DNA of 64,000 bases from Leptobrachium leishanense (Eukaryota > Chordata > Amphibia > Anura > Megophryidae), in the NCBI GenBank assembly GCA_009667805.1, contig CM019065.1:18736611-18800610 (forward strand), written 5' to 3'. The position numbers and the translations under genes are program-made. Under the pieces are notes generated by a model. That model was not told the origin of the DNA and searched no databases. It worked only from the letters and a program-made list of their open reading frames with translations. Numbering within the stretch: position 1 is the stretch's first letter; each line of letters opens with the position of its first letter. Below, piece after piece: positions 35,401 to 42,972 of this stretch.

Positions 35401-37583
35401 TCATAAATCTGGACTCCTAGGGTTAGGTTGGGGAGCAGAGATGTGGAGCTGGTGATCTCCTCCACAGCCAAAAGAAGAGATTGGACCCATTGGAAGGTGA
35501 GAGGTACGAACCTGAAGGACGGAGTGGGAGAATTTTAGAATTTATACTGAGTGTCTTTCAGTGCTTGTGTTGTACCCCATTGGTTCCCAACCCTGGTCCT
35601 CGGGTTCCCCTAACACGTCAGGCTTTAAGGATTTCCTTGGGAAAATGCAGGCTGAATCCTGCAATCACTGAGCAGCAAATCATATCACCTGTGCTGTGCT
35701 TTGTTTATCCTGCAAACCTGGCCTGTTCGGGTGACCTGAGGACCGGGGTTTGGAACCACTGGTATAACCAATTAAATCAGTATATCTACAATTGAATTTA
35801 TCATGTTTTTGTGTTTCTGGATGAAACAGACATGTGGCTCAGTGACAGTGACTTAATGTCATATATTTTTATTTAAGCAAATAATGCAATTTCTTCATGT
35901 AGAGCCCAGACCCAGGTTACTGCTCAGTCACTATACAGTCACCGCGGAGCAGCTTGGTGCATGTGTCACAAGGTAATGAGGCCATGGAAACGCAAATTGG
36001 GTTTTCTTGAGTATTTGCAAAATCATGACTGATTTCGGCTAGAAGTTCATTAACCAATTCACTCCCATAGTCGAGTTAACTCGATTTTTCATTGTAATAC
36101 GTTGAAAAGCACTCATTAGCATATCAAACACCCATTTCCACACCTTTTTGAAGCAAGATTATTGTGCCACCTGTGGTGTACTGAAACCCTTTGTTTTATC
36201 CCTCTTCAAGCCAAGATTCATGGGGTTATAATGAGTGAAAATCCCGGCGAGATACATGACTCCACTTAGAGTTTAGAACCTTTTATCCCAGTGATATATC
36301 TGTTAGGGATGTGCGCTTCGTTTCGTTCCGAATCAAATTTCGGACAAAATTTTCCGATTCGTATTTCGGAAGCACTTCCCGAAATAACGAATCGGTTCCG
36401 TCTGAAACGGAATGAAAACGAAACAAAACGGAATGAAATGAAACAAATTGATTCTGTTTTGTACTAATCGATTAGTTATTTTGCAGTGCAGTCCGAATCC
36501 GTTCAGCAGAATAGATTTCAGCACCAAGGAGAGCAGATTTGCGATGCATCGATGCCCCGTTGGTGCTGCTGCCCTATCCCTAATTTCTAACCCTAGTTTT
36601 TAACCCTAGCTTCTAACCATAATTTCTAACCCTAGCGTCTAACCCTGATTTTCAACGGTTTGTTCGACAAGTTTAATCAGGTGAATTCCATAGGTTTCAA
36701 TGTAAAAAAATAAATCCCTGTTTTTATTAAATATTTATTCTACCATTTATTCTTTTCATTTGCAGCCAAAAAGCCTTTTAATGTATTGAATTTTTTGATT
36801 TTTTTAGAGTATTTTTTGGTGAAATTTTTTGATTCCTAATTATTTTAAAACGACGAGGCTTTTTTTTATGCCGAACTCAGCATTTTTTTTTCTTTCCTTC
36901 AGTCTGCAGTTTGCGGCAGATCGGGGCAATTTGGCGTCCTTCGGCGACAGTGAAATTCTCCGATAGAGAAGTAATGGTTAATCTATTCATAGAACGCCGA
37001 ACAACACCGAAATGTCAGCGAAATGCCCTAATTTTCAGTGATTCAGTTCGACAGGTTTAAACAGGCGAATCCCATAGGATTCAATGTAAAAATTATTATC
37101 GTTTTAAATGTCATTTTAGTCCGAAGACTGTGACTAAAACTAATTTAAAATTTGTCATATTATATTAACAATCACTATCATATATTAAAAAAATTTTTTC
37201 GATGAGAGCCTCGCTCCAGGGGTATTAGATGCGTCATTGTAGAAGTGTGAGAAGGAAGTGGAAGGGATAGAGTAGAGGAAGAGTAGAAGTCGTAGAGCAA
37301 GACTATGAAGAATTCCTTACGTATGGCAGGTCACCGCCGGAGGAGGTTTTTCGAAGGTCAACCGATAATATGTCCGGTACACATGGACTGGAAAGAGGCC
37401 TCCAATAATGATGTCTCCTTTTCTGTGAAGCCCTGAGATTTCACTCTCGGGCAGTAGGCATCCTCCGTTCACTGGTCCAGCCCCGATGCAAGGCACAATC
37501 AAGCAGGTTAAGAGAAGACATCGGGACACAAGGAAACAGAAATGAGGAGAACAAAGCAATGCCAGTAAGAGAGGAAACCACAT
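16542..37583 (-). CDS. Vomeronasal type-2 receptor (V2R), complete six-exon gene
   Basis: Family C GPCR of the V2R type, expected in sensory neurons of the olfactory/vomeronasal epithelium, where the extracellular domain binds amino acids, peptides or proteins. Six exons join with GT/AG boundaries in compatible phases: 37321-37583, 35214-35511, 26295-27104, 25335-25562, 23986-24109 and 16542-17446. The sum is 2,628 bp, or 875 residues plus stop, the usual V2R size. Order: hydrophobic leader (about residues 1-36), Venus-flytrap ligand domain (to about 530), cysteine-rich linker (534 to about 595), seven-helix domain and short tail. No stop or frameshift was seen. Introns are about 1.8, 8.1, 0.73, 1.2 and 6.5 kb and full of transposons. 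A second V2R lies upstream in the same orientation, so this is a tandem cluster. The exact receptor subfamily cannot be told by eye. Confidence 0.92.
17685..18385. repeat. Probable CpG-rich MITE in V2R intron 5
   Basis: Ends in inverted TTCTTCGCGCA (17690-17700 and 18362-18373), with many CGCG motifs and Polinton- or MITE-like low complexity between. Superfamily unknown. 18386-18937 shows nothing I can name. Confidence 0.5.
18938..19385. mobile_element. PIF/Harbinger-type MITE, TTA duplication
   Basis: TTA at 18935-18937 and 19386-19388 flanks inverted ends GGCTGCTGTCAGACGAGCGT and its partner ending GTCTGACCCTAGCC. A 3-bp TTA duplication is typical of PIF/Harbinger. It is in intron 5, 448 bp, noncoding. 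Confidence 0.75.
19449..20033. mobile_element. hAT MITE with perfect 8-bp duplication CGTCCCAT
   Basis: CGTCCCAT occurs at 19441-19448 and 20034-20041. The ends are TAGGGAGGCGCG and GTGCACATCCCTA. It is rich in CGATTCGG and CGAAACGA motifs, and carries the A-type core (AGAGACTCTTTACTACAG box, about 19650-19790) in the minus sense. Confidence 0.85.
20142..20950 (+). repeat. A-type MITE lacking its last end
   Basis: Starts GGGGTTATTCAGAGAGAG, runs through the core and the GC-rich block and reaches TTCAGGGATCCCACGGTGAA, then stops before the terminal repeat. Confidence 0.6.
20955..21095 (-). repeat. E-type interspersed repeat
   Basis: Contains CAGAGTTCCTTGCTGCATAT and GGATGCAATAAAAGTGAGA. The same block is found inverted at 42335-42460 and in part at 25195-25262. 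Function and class unknown. Confidence 0.5.
21226..22539 (-). mobile_element. piggyBac-like MITE (B-type) with TTAA duplication
   Basis: TTAA at 21222-21225 and 22540-22543. Ends are CCCTTTCGCTGCTGAGG and GCAGCGAAAGGG. It is inverted relative to the copy at 13657, contains two copies of GGACGCGCTCAGCGCGTCC near its right end and is split by an L2-like tail. No transposase. Confidence 0.8.
21437..21610 (-). repeat. 5'-truncated L2-like LINE tail
   Basis: On the minus strand it reads as the last ~170 bases of the L2-like elements at 51.4 and 54.7 kb, ending in TTTATAAATAAAGAATAATA. It is nested in the piggyBac-like MITE. Confidence 0.8.
22544..23368. other. Intron 5 stretch without recognised features
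   Basis: No gene, inverted termini or tandem repeats were seen here. Confidence 0.4.
23369..23501. mobile_element. Short palindromic MITE
   Basis: Inverted arms GAGGTCGGTGTCCTTGGCCC and GGGCCAAGGTCGCTGACCTC surround paired CAGATGTTTTAGAACTACAT and AACATCTTGAGG blocks. This resembles common vertebrate hAT-derived MITEs. No duplication is clear. Confidence 0.55.
23986..24109 (-). CDS. V2R gene 1, exon 5 (cysteine-rich linker)
   Basis: Exactly 124 bp, the canonical V2R exon 5 size, from a CTTTCAG acceptor to an ACAG/GTACAT donor, ending in phase 1. It encodes CSPSCPPGFRK, a CCFHC cluster and CPNGDISN. These cysteines form the nine-cysteine domain that couples the flytrap to the membrane helices. 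Confidence 0.94.
24155..25071 (-). repeat. A-type MITE, full length, in V2R intron 4
   Basis: Starts CAGGGTAATTCAAAGAG and ends CTCTTTGAATTACCCTG, the same ends as the copy at 13266. It makes up most of the 1.2-kb intron. A near-perfect palindrome (CAGGCAATTCGCC...GGCGAATTGCCTG) lies near 24940-24973. Confidence 0.75.
25335..25562 (-). CDS. V2R gene 1, exon 4 (end of ligand domain)
   Basis: 228 bp (76 codons), phase 0 on both sides, acceptor CTCCCAG and donor CAG/GTATTC. It encodes MRFTTKDSREVYFDASG and LYDIVNWQ, then VKVGNYNG, matching the conserved end of the family C ligand domain. Confidence 0.93.
25585..25830 (-). repeat. A-type MITE end fragment in intron 3
   Basis: Contains TCTGAATAGATTAACCATT and the TATTTCACTGTCAATTCGCC hairpin region, diverged. 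Confidence 0.5.
25943..26200. repeat. Possible small inverted-repeat element in intron 3
   Basis: Ends TTAACCCCTTGAAG and CATTAAGGGGTCAA are inverted; the interior is GC-rich. No duplication beyond the TTAA in the ends was seen. It is close to the V2R exon 3 donor. Confidence 0.4.
26295..27104 (-). CDS. V2R gene 1, exon 3 (ligand domain core)
   Basis: 810 bp (270 codons), phase 0 on both sides, from TTTTCTTAG acceptor to GAG/GTAACG donor. It opens with ISYFSTSSVLSDR and FPSFFRTVPSD, then GWTWVGLLAEDSDYG, the signature of the V2R flytrap hinge and pocket, and ends HFRPWE where relatives have FxPWQ. The whole exon is open. This is the usual length for the large V2R exon. Confidence 0.93.
27915..28850. 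repeat. C-type repeat: stacked inverted arms
   Basis: Arms of about 150-180 bp carrying AGGAGAATGACTGGAGAATG and AAATGGGAGAATTTTTCTGG recur four times, alternately inverted. The joints read CAGGGTTATTCAGAGAG (28064), CTCTGAACAACCCC (28660) and CTCTGAATAACCC (28845). The termini resemble those of A-type elements. A Harbinger MITE interrupts it. Confidence 0.7.
28160..28586. mobile_element. PIF/Harbinger-type MITE, TTA duplication
   Basis: TTA at 28157-28159 and 28587-28589. Ends GGCTAGGGTCAGACTAGCG and GTTAGTCTGACCCTAGCC. The C-type arm at 28740-28760 shows the empty site. Confidence 0.85.
28919..30060 (+). mobile_element. piggyBac-like MITE (B-type) with TTAA duplication
   Basis: TTAA at 28915-28918 and 30061-30064. 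The right end GCAGCGAAAGGG is standard; the left end CCACTTGGCTGCTATGG is diverged. Two copies of GGACGCGCTGAGYGCRTCC lie near the left end. The same long interior hairpin as the copies at 13.7 and 21.2 kb is present. No transposase. Confidence 0.8.
30526..30775 (+). mobile_element. hAT-like terminus and GC-rich palindromic segment
   Basis: CAGGGCTGGACTGGGAC is a common vertebrate hAT end. It is followed by paired GGATGCTCG/CGAGCATCC blocks. The opposite end was not found. Confidence 0.4.
30780..31640 (-). repeat. A-type MITE split by a tRNA-derived SINE
   Basis: Shows the GTTTGCAAAAATACTACTG box, core and CTCTCTCTGAATAACCCC end. The element is interrupted between GCTTCTATATG and ATGAGGGATTTCACTGCC. 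Confidence 0.65.
31268..31474 (+). repeat. tRNA-derived SINE (V-SINE-like)
   Basis: The 5' end has a box A-like GGTGGAGTAGAGG and a box B GGGCTCGATCCC, followed by AGTGTCCTTGGGCAAGACAC, a block known from vertebrate V-SINEs. It ends in an A-rich tail. TATATG before and AATATG after it look like a short target duplication. A second copy lies at 44649. Confidence 0.75.
31985..33002. mobile_element. hAT MITE with perfect 8-bp duplication GTGTACAA
   Basis: GTGTACAA at 31977-31984 and 33003-33010. Ends TAGACATGTGCA and TGCACATGTCTA. It contains several nested hairpins, one with 32-base perfect arms (32215-32312), and a 46-bp minisatellite of about 5.5 copies (32522-32775). Noncoding; intron 2. 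Confidence 0.9.
32522..32775 (+). repeat. 46-bp minisatellite within the hAT MITE
   Basis: Unit contains CCCTCTCTGTATAATGTATA, CATCCTCCTGCATTAATTAA. Copies vary by loss of the TAATGTATA part. Confidence 0.85.
33020..33198. repeat. Diverged 27-bp minisatellite, left part
   Basis: Unit AGGCCAGACCTGAGCTTCCA plus TGTCTCT, with many substitutions. It continues at 34379 after an inserted element. Confidence 0.8.
33565..33900 (-). repeat. Minisatellite of ~19-24-bp unit (GAGCTGGGGCAATATCCAT)
   Basis: On the minus strand the unit is GAGCTGGGGCAATATCCAT with variants GGGGGCAA and GGGGCATATCCAT. It is the same repeat, in the opposite orientation, as the array inside the hAT element at 56.1-58.4 kb. 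Confidence 0.9.
33917..34193. repeat. Long palindrome, arms about 137 bp
   Basis: Left arm GGGCGGCTGTTCAAATACTC and right arm GAGCATTCGAACAGCCGCCC pair along the length, centred near GATCACGTGGGAC at about 34055. Identity is high but not perfect. Confidence 0.9.
34379..34935. repeat. Diverged 27-bp minisatellite, right part
   Basis: Continuation of 33020-33198; about 18-20 diverged units with CCAGACCTGARCTTCCATG. Confidence 0.8.
35214..35511 (-). CDS. V2R gene 1, exon 2 (ligand domain lobe 1)
   Basis: The exon begins after a CTTCAG acceptor in phase 2 and ends in phase 0 at CAG/GTATGC, 298 bp. It encodes the conserved run AVEEI..(S/N)xTSLLPN(L/I)TLG, the YDSC motif and LAGVIGDSSSASS, then ARMLGLYHYPQ. 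These are standard lobe-1 landmarks of the V2R/calcium-sensing receptor Venus-flytrap fold, and the serine-rich stretch lines the amino-acid pocket in relatives. Confidence 0.93.
35578..35761. mobile_element. hAT MITE in V2R intron 1
   Basis: Ends CATTGGTTCCCAACCCTGG and its inverse GGTTTGGAACCACTG. The flanks GTTGTACC and GTATAACC match at six of eight bases, consistent with an old 8-bp duplication. 35762-36305 holds nothing else I can name. Confidence 0.65.
36306..36580 (+). repeat. hAT-type terminus fragment (TTAGGGATGTGCGC)
   Basis: GGGATGTGCGCTTCGTTTCG and following CGAATC-rich sequence match the end of the MITE at 19449-20033. The other end was not found. Confidence 0.5.
36583..36655 (+). 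repeat. Degenerate telomere-like tandem repeat
   Basis: Five units of about 14 bp, TTCTAACCCTAGYT, each with an AACCCTA-like core. Confidence 0.7.
36656..37110. repeat. A-type core and end fragments
   Basis: Carries AATCAGGTGAATTCCATAGG, a TTTGCAGCCAAAAAGCC core box and GGCGAATCCCATAGG again; diverged. Confidence 0.5.
37321..37583 (-). CDS. V2R gene 1, exon 1 (leader and start of ligand domain)
   Basis: The start codon at 37583 opens a strongly hydrophobic leader. It is followed by a first extracellular cysteine and the family C hallmark GDIIIGGLFPVHV near residues 56-68, then EKPPP and a cysteine. The exon ends in phase 2 at a GTAAGG donor. I chose this ATG because it gives a leader of about 36 residues; the frame stays open upstream to about 37781, so a longer leader is possible. 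Confidence 0.88.
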
Positions 37584-38639
37584 AACCAACCAGGGGTGGA
37601 GGTGGAAACGAGGAGAGGGGGTGGAAAAGTAAGAAGAGGGCAATAACTGATGTCCAAGGATGAAGTGGGTGGAAGTGTGAGACTGAGGAAAGAACGAAAC
37701 TGGTGGAAACTGGTGGAAACTGGTGTAAAATGAGAGAAGAAAGAGATGAGGAGGTGGAGGAGAATGAGTTTGGAAATACACGCTCAGATAGCATTGGTCG
37801 TTCGGTTGTCACAGTCTATCTCCTTGAAGGACAACCACATTTTATATGACTGCTCGGTGCCCAGAGGGAGCAGAGATTAAATTCATTATAAGTACATCTC
37901 CCCATTTCAGCGATAATTACAGCAGATCACACCTGTCACGGATTAATGCACATCCCGGCTTTGCTCTCACATGACTGGATCTACCCAAGGTGCCAGTTAG
38001 ATTTCCAAATTACGAGCATTGAAAAAAATGACTTGTTTCTCGATGTTTACCTGAATAATTGCTCAGGATAAGGAAACAAATGCGACATTTATTAAGCTGA
38101 TGTGTCAGAATTTTATGGAAGTGGATCAACTGATATTTCAAAAAAAACGTTGGTTACAATTTGCAGATATTATAATTAAAAGCCCGAAAGAATTAAGTTA
38201 AGTTCTGAGTTCACGCGTCAGCACTGTTAAAGTCCACCAGTCCCGCCCAAAACAACTTTAACTTATTTGCAAGTTATCCCAAACCTGCCAATACATACAT
38301 ACTAAATGACAGGCAGATGGTGCCATCCACTGGCCAAAAAGCGCTACTGCACCTCCATAACACAGCATGCGCGCCGTTTATTCCTTGAAGAAAAAAGCAG
38401 AACTCTAACCGTTTGAACTCTTTTAGCACCTCAGCTGTATTGAGGGGCTTTTGACGATCATTCACACTCAATCTTGGTAGTGAAGGGTTAAACTATATTA
38501 GCATTTTGAGAAAATACCTCCAATACCTGTGTGTTAGTAATAATAGTTATGTTTTGTTTCATGGTCTGGTTAAAGGTTGGTTTTGTTTACCTATATTGTC
38601 GTGTCTGGTTTGGATCCATATTTTTATTAAAGACCTCAC
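37584..38639. other. Upstream region of V2R gene 1
   Basis: No repeat or exon was recognised. The promoter should lie here, but I see no element specific enough to name. Confidence 0.35.
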
Positions 38640-38869
38640 CTGGGGCGTTTTTGATGGCTGTGGCCTCCTGCTGGTGGTTTTTGCCGGTGTTTTCACACGA
38701 CCCAATGGCCATCTTGGGGCCTAGGAGGTGAAGGGCCTTTGCAGCGTGGCTTCTGCTTGGGATCCATATGGGGAACTGAGAGGGCAGAGACTCCATCACC
38801 TGGCCGGATTGCCGTGCTGTTCTCCGTGGTTCTTGGGATCTCAACTGCCGGTTGACTTTAAGGTCAGTG

Positions 38870-39466
38870 CCCACGGCCTGCAGTGCGGACGGACATTGTG
38901 AGGGCCTCGGATGCCACCAAATTGGCCCAGCCCTCTGTCGCATTCACTCCCAGGAAGGGAAAGAAGACCTACAAGAAGACCTGCCTCACAGGGAGCCCCC
39001 GACAGCGGGACATCCGTGCTTCGCTGGAAGGGAGCCGAAGACAGCGTCATGGTGATTCCCCAGTGTTTGTTCCTCCAGGGTTCAGCTTGGGGGAGGAGGA
39101 CTCTGCTTCATGGCTGGGAGAGGATATCGCAGGGGGACCCCTGAACTGCATGGCGGCGTCCCCTGACCCTCGAGATGCTGGGGACATTGAGGCCGATGAC
39201 GATCTCCCCTCCCAAAAGGGGACATCCAGTGTTTTGTTGCAGAGCTGTGGACTTTATGGCAGTTAGAGATCGCGGAGGTGAAGGCCAAGGTGGCAGCGAT
39301 GAGTTCCAGGGTTCCTGTGGTTCAGACCCAGACGGATACTGTCTCGACATCGCAGACCCAGCTGGACTCACAGCTGGGAGCCCTCAAGACCCAGGTTGAC
39401 TGCCTGTCGAGCGCCGTGGCTACCCGTGTTACCGTGATATCTGAGGGAACGACGCTGGCGGTGTAA
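38870..39466 (+). pseudogene. L1-type LINE ORF1 remnant
   Basis: The open frame 38883-39266 has a basic, low-complexity N-terminal region (PRKGKKTYKKT), then a frame change leads to a heptad-rich stretch (TQTDTVSTSQTQLDSQLGAL) that looks like the coiled coil of L1/Tx1 ORF1. It stops soon after at 39464. No reverse transcriptase follows. Identification is tentative. Confidence 0.35.
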
Positions 39467-40660
39467 TGTGTAATGACTTGCCCTTTCAGACCCTGGTAGC
39501 GAGGAAGCGGTTCCGCGAGGTGACAGTTTTCCTTAGAGGTGCTACATCCGGTAACACTGGGGTCGGACCGGTGCTCTTTTGGTGACCTGTGCTGATGTGG
39601 TCCACGCCATCTCTTATCCTGCTCTTGCCTGGTCTGTCCTTGCTGGAGCAGCAGTGACTCCTGGCCCGTTGGATACTCATCTGGGATGGATAATTTCCTC
39701 CCCGGCGAAGCCTTTACTTTGTGGTACTGTCTAGTCTAATTTTCTCCCCTCACCTGTGAGAGTAAACCACAAGATCTCGGCAGACTCTTTTTCGTGCAAC
39801 TTCTTTTTTTCCCCCTTAACCCCTTGTTTTTCCTTCTCCCACTTCTCTTGTCCCCTTTCCCCCCCATTTCCATGATGAGACATTATCAGAGCTTACAGGG
39901 ACTGTTTGTATGACTTGCTGATGGAGTCCTGGGAAACCCCCTCTTTTTTTGTGTGTTGTGTACATGAGTTGACCCAGGTGCACCATTGGAGTGGCTACCT
40001 AGGCTCTGTCCACTCCCCGGCCCTGGGTCTCCTGGCCCCGTGACCCCTTCCACGGCCTCTGGTATCCAGCCTAGACCTCTCAGTGTGCTGGAAAAATTTG
40101 TAGTTCCCCATCTCCTCTCCCCCCCCCCTGCTTTGCTGCTTGGAGAGATTTTTCCTCTTGTTTGCTTCCCTCTCTCTGGGACCCATACAGTGATTTATCT
40201 GTTTCCCCTTGCAGACAGTTTATTCATTCGTTAATGCTATCCTTATAAGTGATACTTTGTTACTGCTCCCATGGCCTTTTTCTCCACTGTTATGCCTGTC
40301 TTTATTGCATGTCTTTATTGCATGTCTTTATTGCATATGGAGCAGTTGTCCCTGTAATGGCACAATCGAGCTAAAGCCTTGTGAGACTTGAGAGGGCCCC
40401 ACCGTAGAGTAGTCCACTAGTGGCGTTTTTCGCTCTCAGGACCTCTACAAATCCCTTTTTACCCTCCCCCTTTTTGCTCATATATATATATTGTGACAGA
40501 GTGCTTGTTTTGGGTAAGAGAACGTCTGGGAAAGTAATCAAGGGAAGATATTTAGAACCCAGAATCCTGCATGGCCTGTCTCCTCTCACACACTTGTTGC
40601 CAATTAATTAATTAAGCAACAGGTAAATCCTCAGGCTGCTGACTCCTGGACAGAAGTGTT
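39467..40660. other. Stretch without recognised genes
   Basis: Pyrimidine-rich tracts and a triplicated CTTTATTGCATGT motif (about 40297-40340) are the only structure seen. It may be retroelement debris continuing from the ORF1-like remnant. Confidence 0.35.
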
Positions 40661-40663
40661 TAA

Positions 40664-41804
40664 CCCTTTCACTGCTGAGGCATTTCACTGCTGTGTGCTC
40701 AGCTCATTTTTACCGGTTTCGCTCATCATGTTTAAATACATTTTATTATATGACCCAGACATATTATATATCGTTTTTCCGTCAGACTCGGCAGATTCAT
40801 AATATATCATTATTATATGTATACGTCATGTCCTGCCTGTATATTATAACAAAAAATTTAATAAAAATTGAATTTTCATTTATCTACATTGTGTAAAGTG
40901 GTTTTTTTTCACATTTTAACATGCGAGCGTTTGCGGTTATATTTTATATGGGTTGGGCTTGTTAAAAATATTAAAAATGGGAACCCGTTACATTTTTTTG
41001 GGGAAAATTACGTGTTTTTTAGCAAGCACCCCCATAGAAAAAATCGTTAGTGCAGCATCATTGTTCACATTATAATTGAAATGGGAACAATATTGCTGCA
41101 TTAACAAAACAAACAAAACATTTTTACATTTTTTTAAATTAAATTTTTTTTTTCTTACATTTTATATGGTCAAGGATCGGGAGATAGGGGGTTCATTGGA
41201 ACCCGCTATCTCCACCATAGGTGGCAGCTATGGGTTAATTGCAGAACTGACGCCATCGCGCTATGCGCAATGACGCCAGTCGCCAGGGGGATATCCCGGA
41301 AGCTTTGCCGACATCCAAGATGTCGGTCAGCTCCGGGAGGGGACCGCGTTACGGCGCCTGTTAACGTCATATCGTGATCCAGCCCCCTAGGGGTTAAAGA
41401 NNNNNNNNNNNNNNNNNNNNNNNNNNNNNNNNNNNNNNNNNNNNNNNNNNNNNNNNNNNNNNNNNNNNNNNNNNNNNNNNNNNNNNNNNNNNNNNNNNNN
41501 CAGCCGCCACTTGTGCCCTTCCAAACGGTGCCTGCCTTTTCCCGGTGGCCCGCACGGATGGGGAGGGGGAGAGGTCCAAAGGACCTCCCCTTCAGGCACC
41601 TCCCCCGCACTGGTGGGAGGGTGCCTGTAATAGACGTCATCGCGTAGGCGCGATGATGACTATCATGCCCGCCTGGGTCCCGGAGGCTGGGCTGACATCG
41701 AGGATGTCAGCCCGCACCGGGGGGCTGCCGCGATCGGCAGGAATCCCGGCCGATAACCGCTGCAAAGGGAGGACGCGCTCAGCGCATCCTCCACATGGAT
41801 GGGG
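40664..41804 (-). mobile_element. piggyBac-like MITE (B-type), TTAA-flanked, with assembly gap
   Basis: TTAA at 40660-40663 and 41805-41808. It begins CCCTTTCACTGCTGAGG, in the same orientation as the copy at 21226, and holds GAGGACGCGCTCAGCGCATCC near the right end. A 100-base gap lies inside. Confidence 0.75.
41401..41500. other. Assembly gap (100 N)
   Basis: A run of exactly 100 N, the usual placeholder for unknown length. It falls in the hairpin-rich middle of the MITE. Confidence 0.99.
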
Positions 41805-41808
41805 TTAA

Positions 41809-42334
41809 TCAGACTGCAGAGAGCAGGGAAGGAAGCAGAAACACTTCTAAGAAAATCTGTGATTTTCTTCATGTTTATTAGATAAGGTTACCTGGATAGT
41901 CAGCATTGCTGTATGTTTAGTAAGTGCTGTAATTGAGTTAGGATTTTGTTTGTGTTTTTTACTTTTAATCACCTGCAATAGTGATTCAAGCCAAGTGTGG
42001 CGTTTGATTGTTTAATCTGGAATAAAAAGACCTCTCATTTGCACAACTTCAAGTCTGCGGCTGTTTATACCCTAGTGGACTGTGTTGTTTGGATGGAACG
42101 AAGTATCCCCAGTGGTTGCTGTATCACAATATATCTATATCTTAAGCAAACTATGATCATACTTTGTGAACTGAATCCCCGTCATTTATTCCCTCAGTCA
42201 GGTTTTTTGAACATTTTAAAACTGTGTTTTTGCTACAGAAAATGATGGAAGAAGGTGATCATTTATATGGAGTGCTCTTTTCTGGTATTTTATAAATATA
42301 TATAAGGTTTATTATTGCAGAAGCCTTTTACACA
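41809..42334. other. Stretch without recognised features
   Basis: AT-rich, with no repeat termini or gene motif seen. Confidence 0.35.
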
Positions 42335-42460
42335 TCACAGCAATTCAAAGAACTGCATCCCAGAGCTCCGGTGCAACATTCCCCATATGCAGCAAGGAAC
42401 TCTGGGCAAGACATGCAAATGATGTCTGTCTCACTTTTATTGCATCCTGGTCTGTTTTCA
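42335..42460 (+). repeat. E-type interspersed repeat
   Basis: CCCCATATGCAGCAAGGAAC and ACTTTTATTGCATCCTGG match the inverted copy at 20955-21095. Confidence 0.6.
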
Positions 42461-42972
42461 CACAGAACCCTTAAATCAATGCCATGCCATACTAGATGGC
42501 TTTTTTTTTAGCAGAGATCAGGTTTATGCAACTGGTTAAAGCCACTCCTGGACAGCGCTGTTTTGGGTTTATTGGACCCTATATATATATATATATATAC
42601 AGTATCTGACAGAAATTAGTGCAACCGTCACATTTTTGTAAATATTTTATTATATCTTTTCATGTGACGACACTGAAGAAATGACACTTTGTTACAATGT
42701 AAAGCAGTGAGTGCGCAGCTTGTACAACAGTGTAACTTTACAGGCCCTCAAAATAACTAAACACACACAGCCAGTAATGTCTAAACCACTGCCAACAAAA
42801 GTGACTACACTCCTAAGTGAAAACGTTCAAATTGGGCCCAATTAGGCATTTTCCCTCCCCGGTGTCATGTGACTCGTTAGTGTTACAAGGTCTCAGGTGT
42901 GACTGGGGAGCAGATATGTTAAATTTGGTGTTAACGCTCTCACTCTCTTATACTAGTCACTGGAAGTTCAAC

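Noticed and set aside
37441..37812. Alternative minus-strand frame over V2R exon 1
   Set aside because: It lacks the GDIIIGGLFPVH motif, which lies in the other frame with a good donor.
41206..41640. Open frames spanning the N gap
   Set aside because: The frame is undefined across unknown sequence; the flanks are a noncoding MITE.
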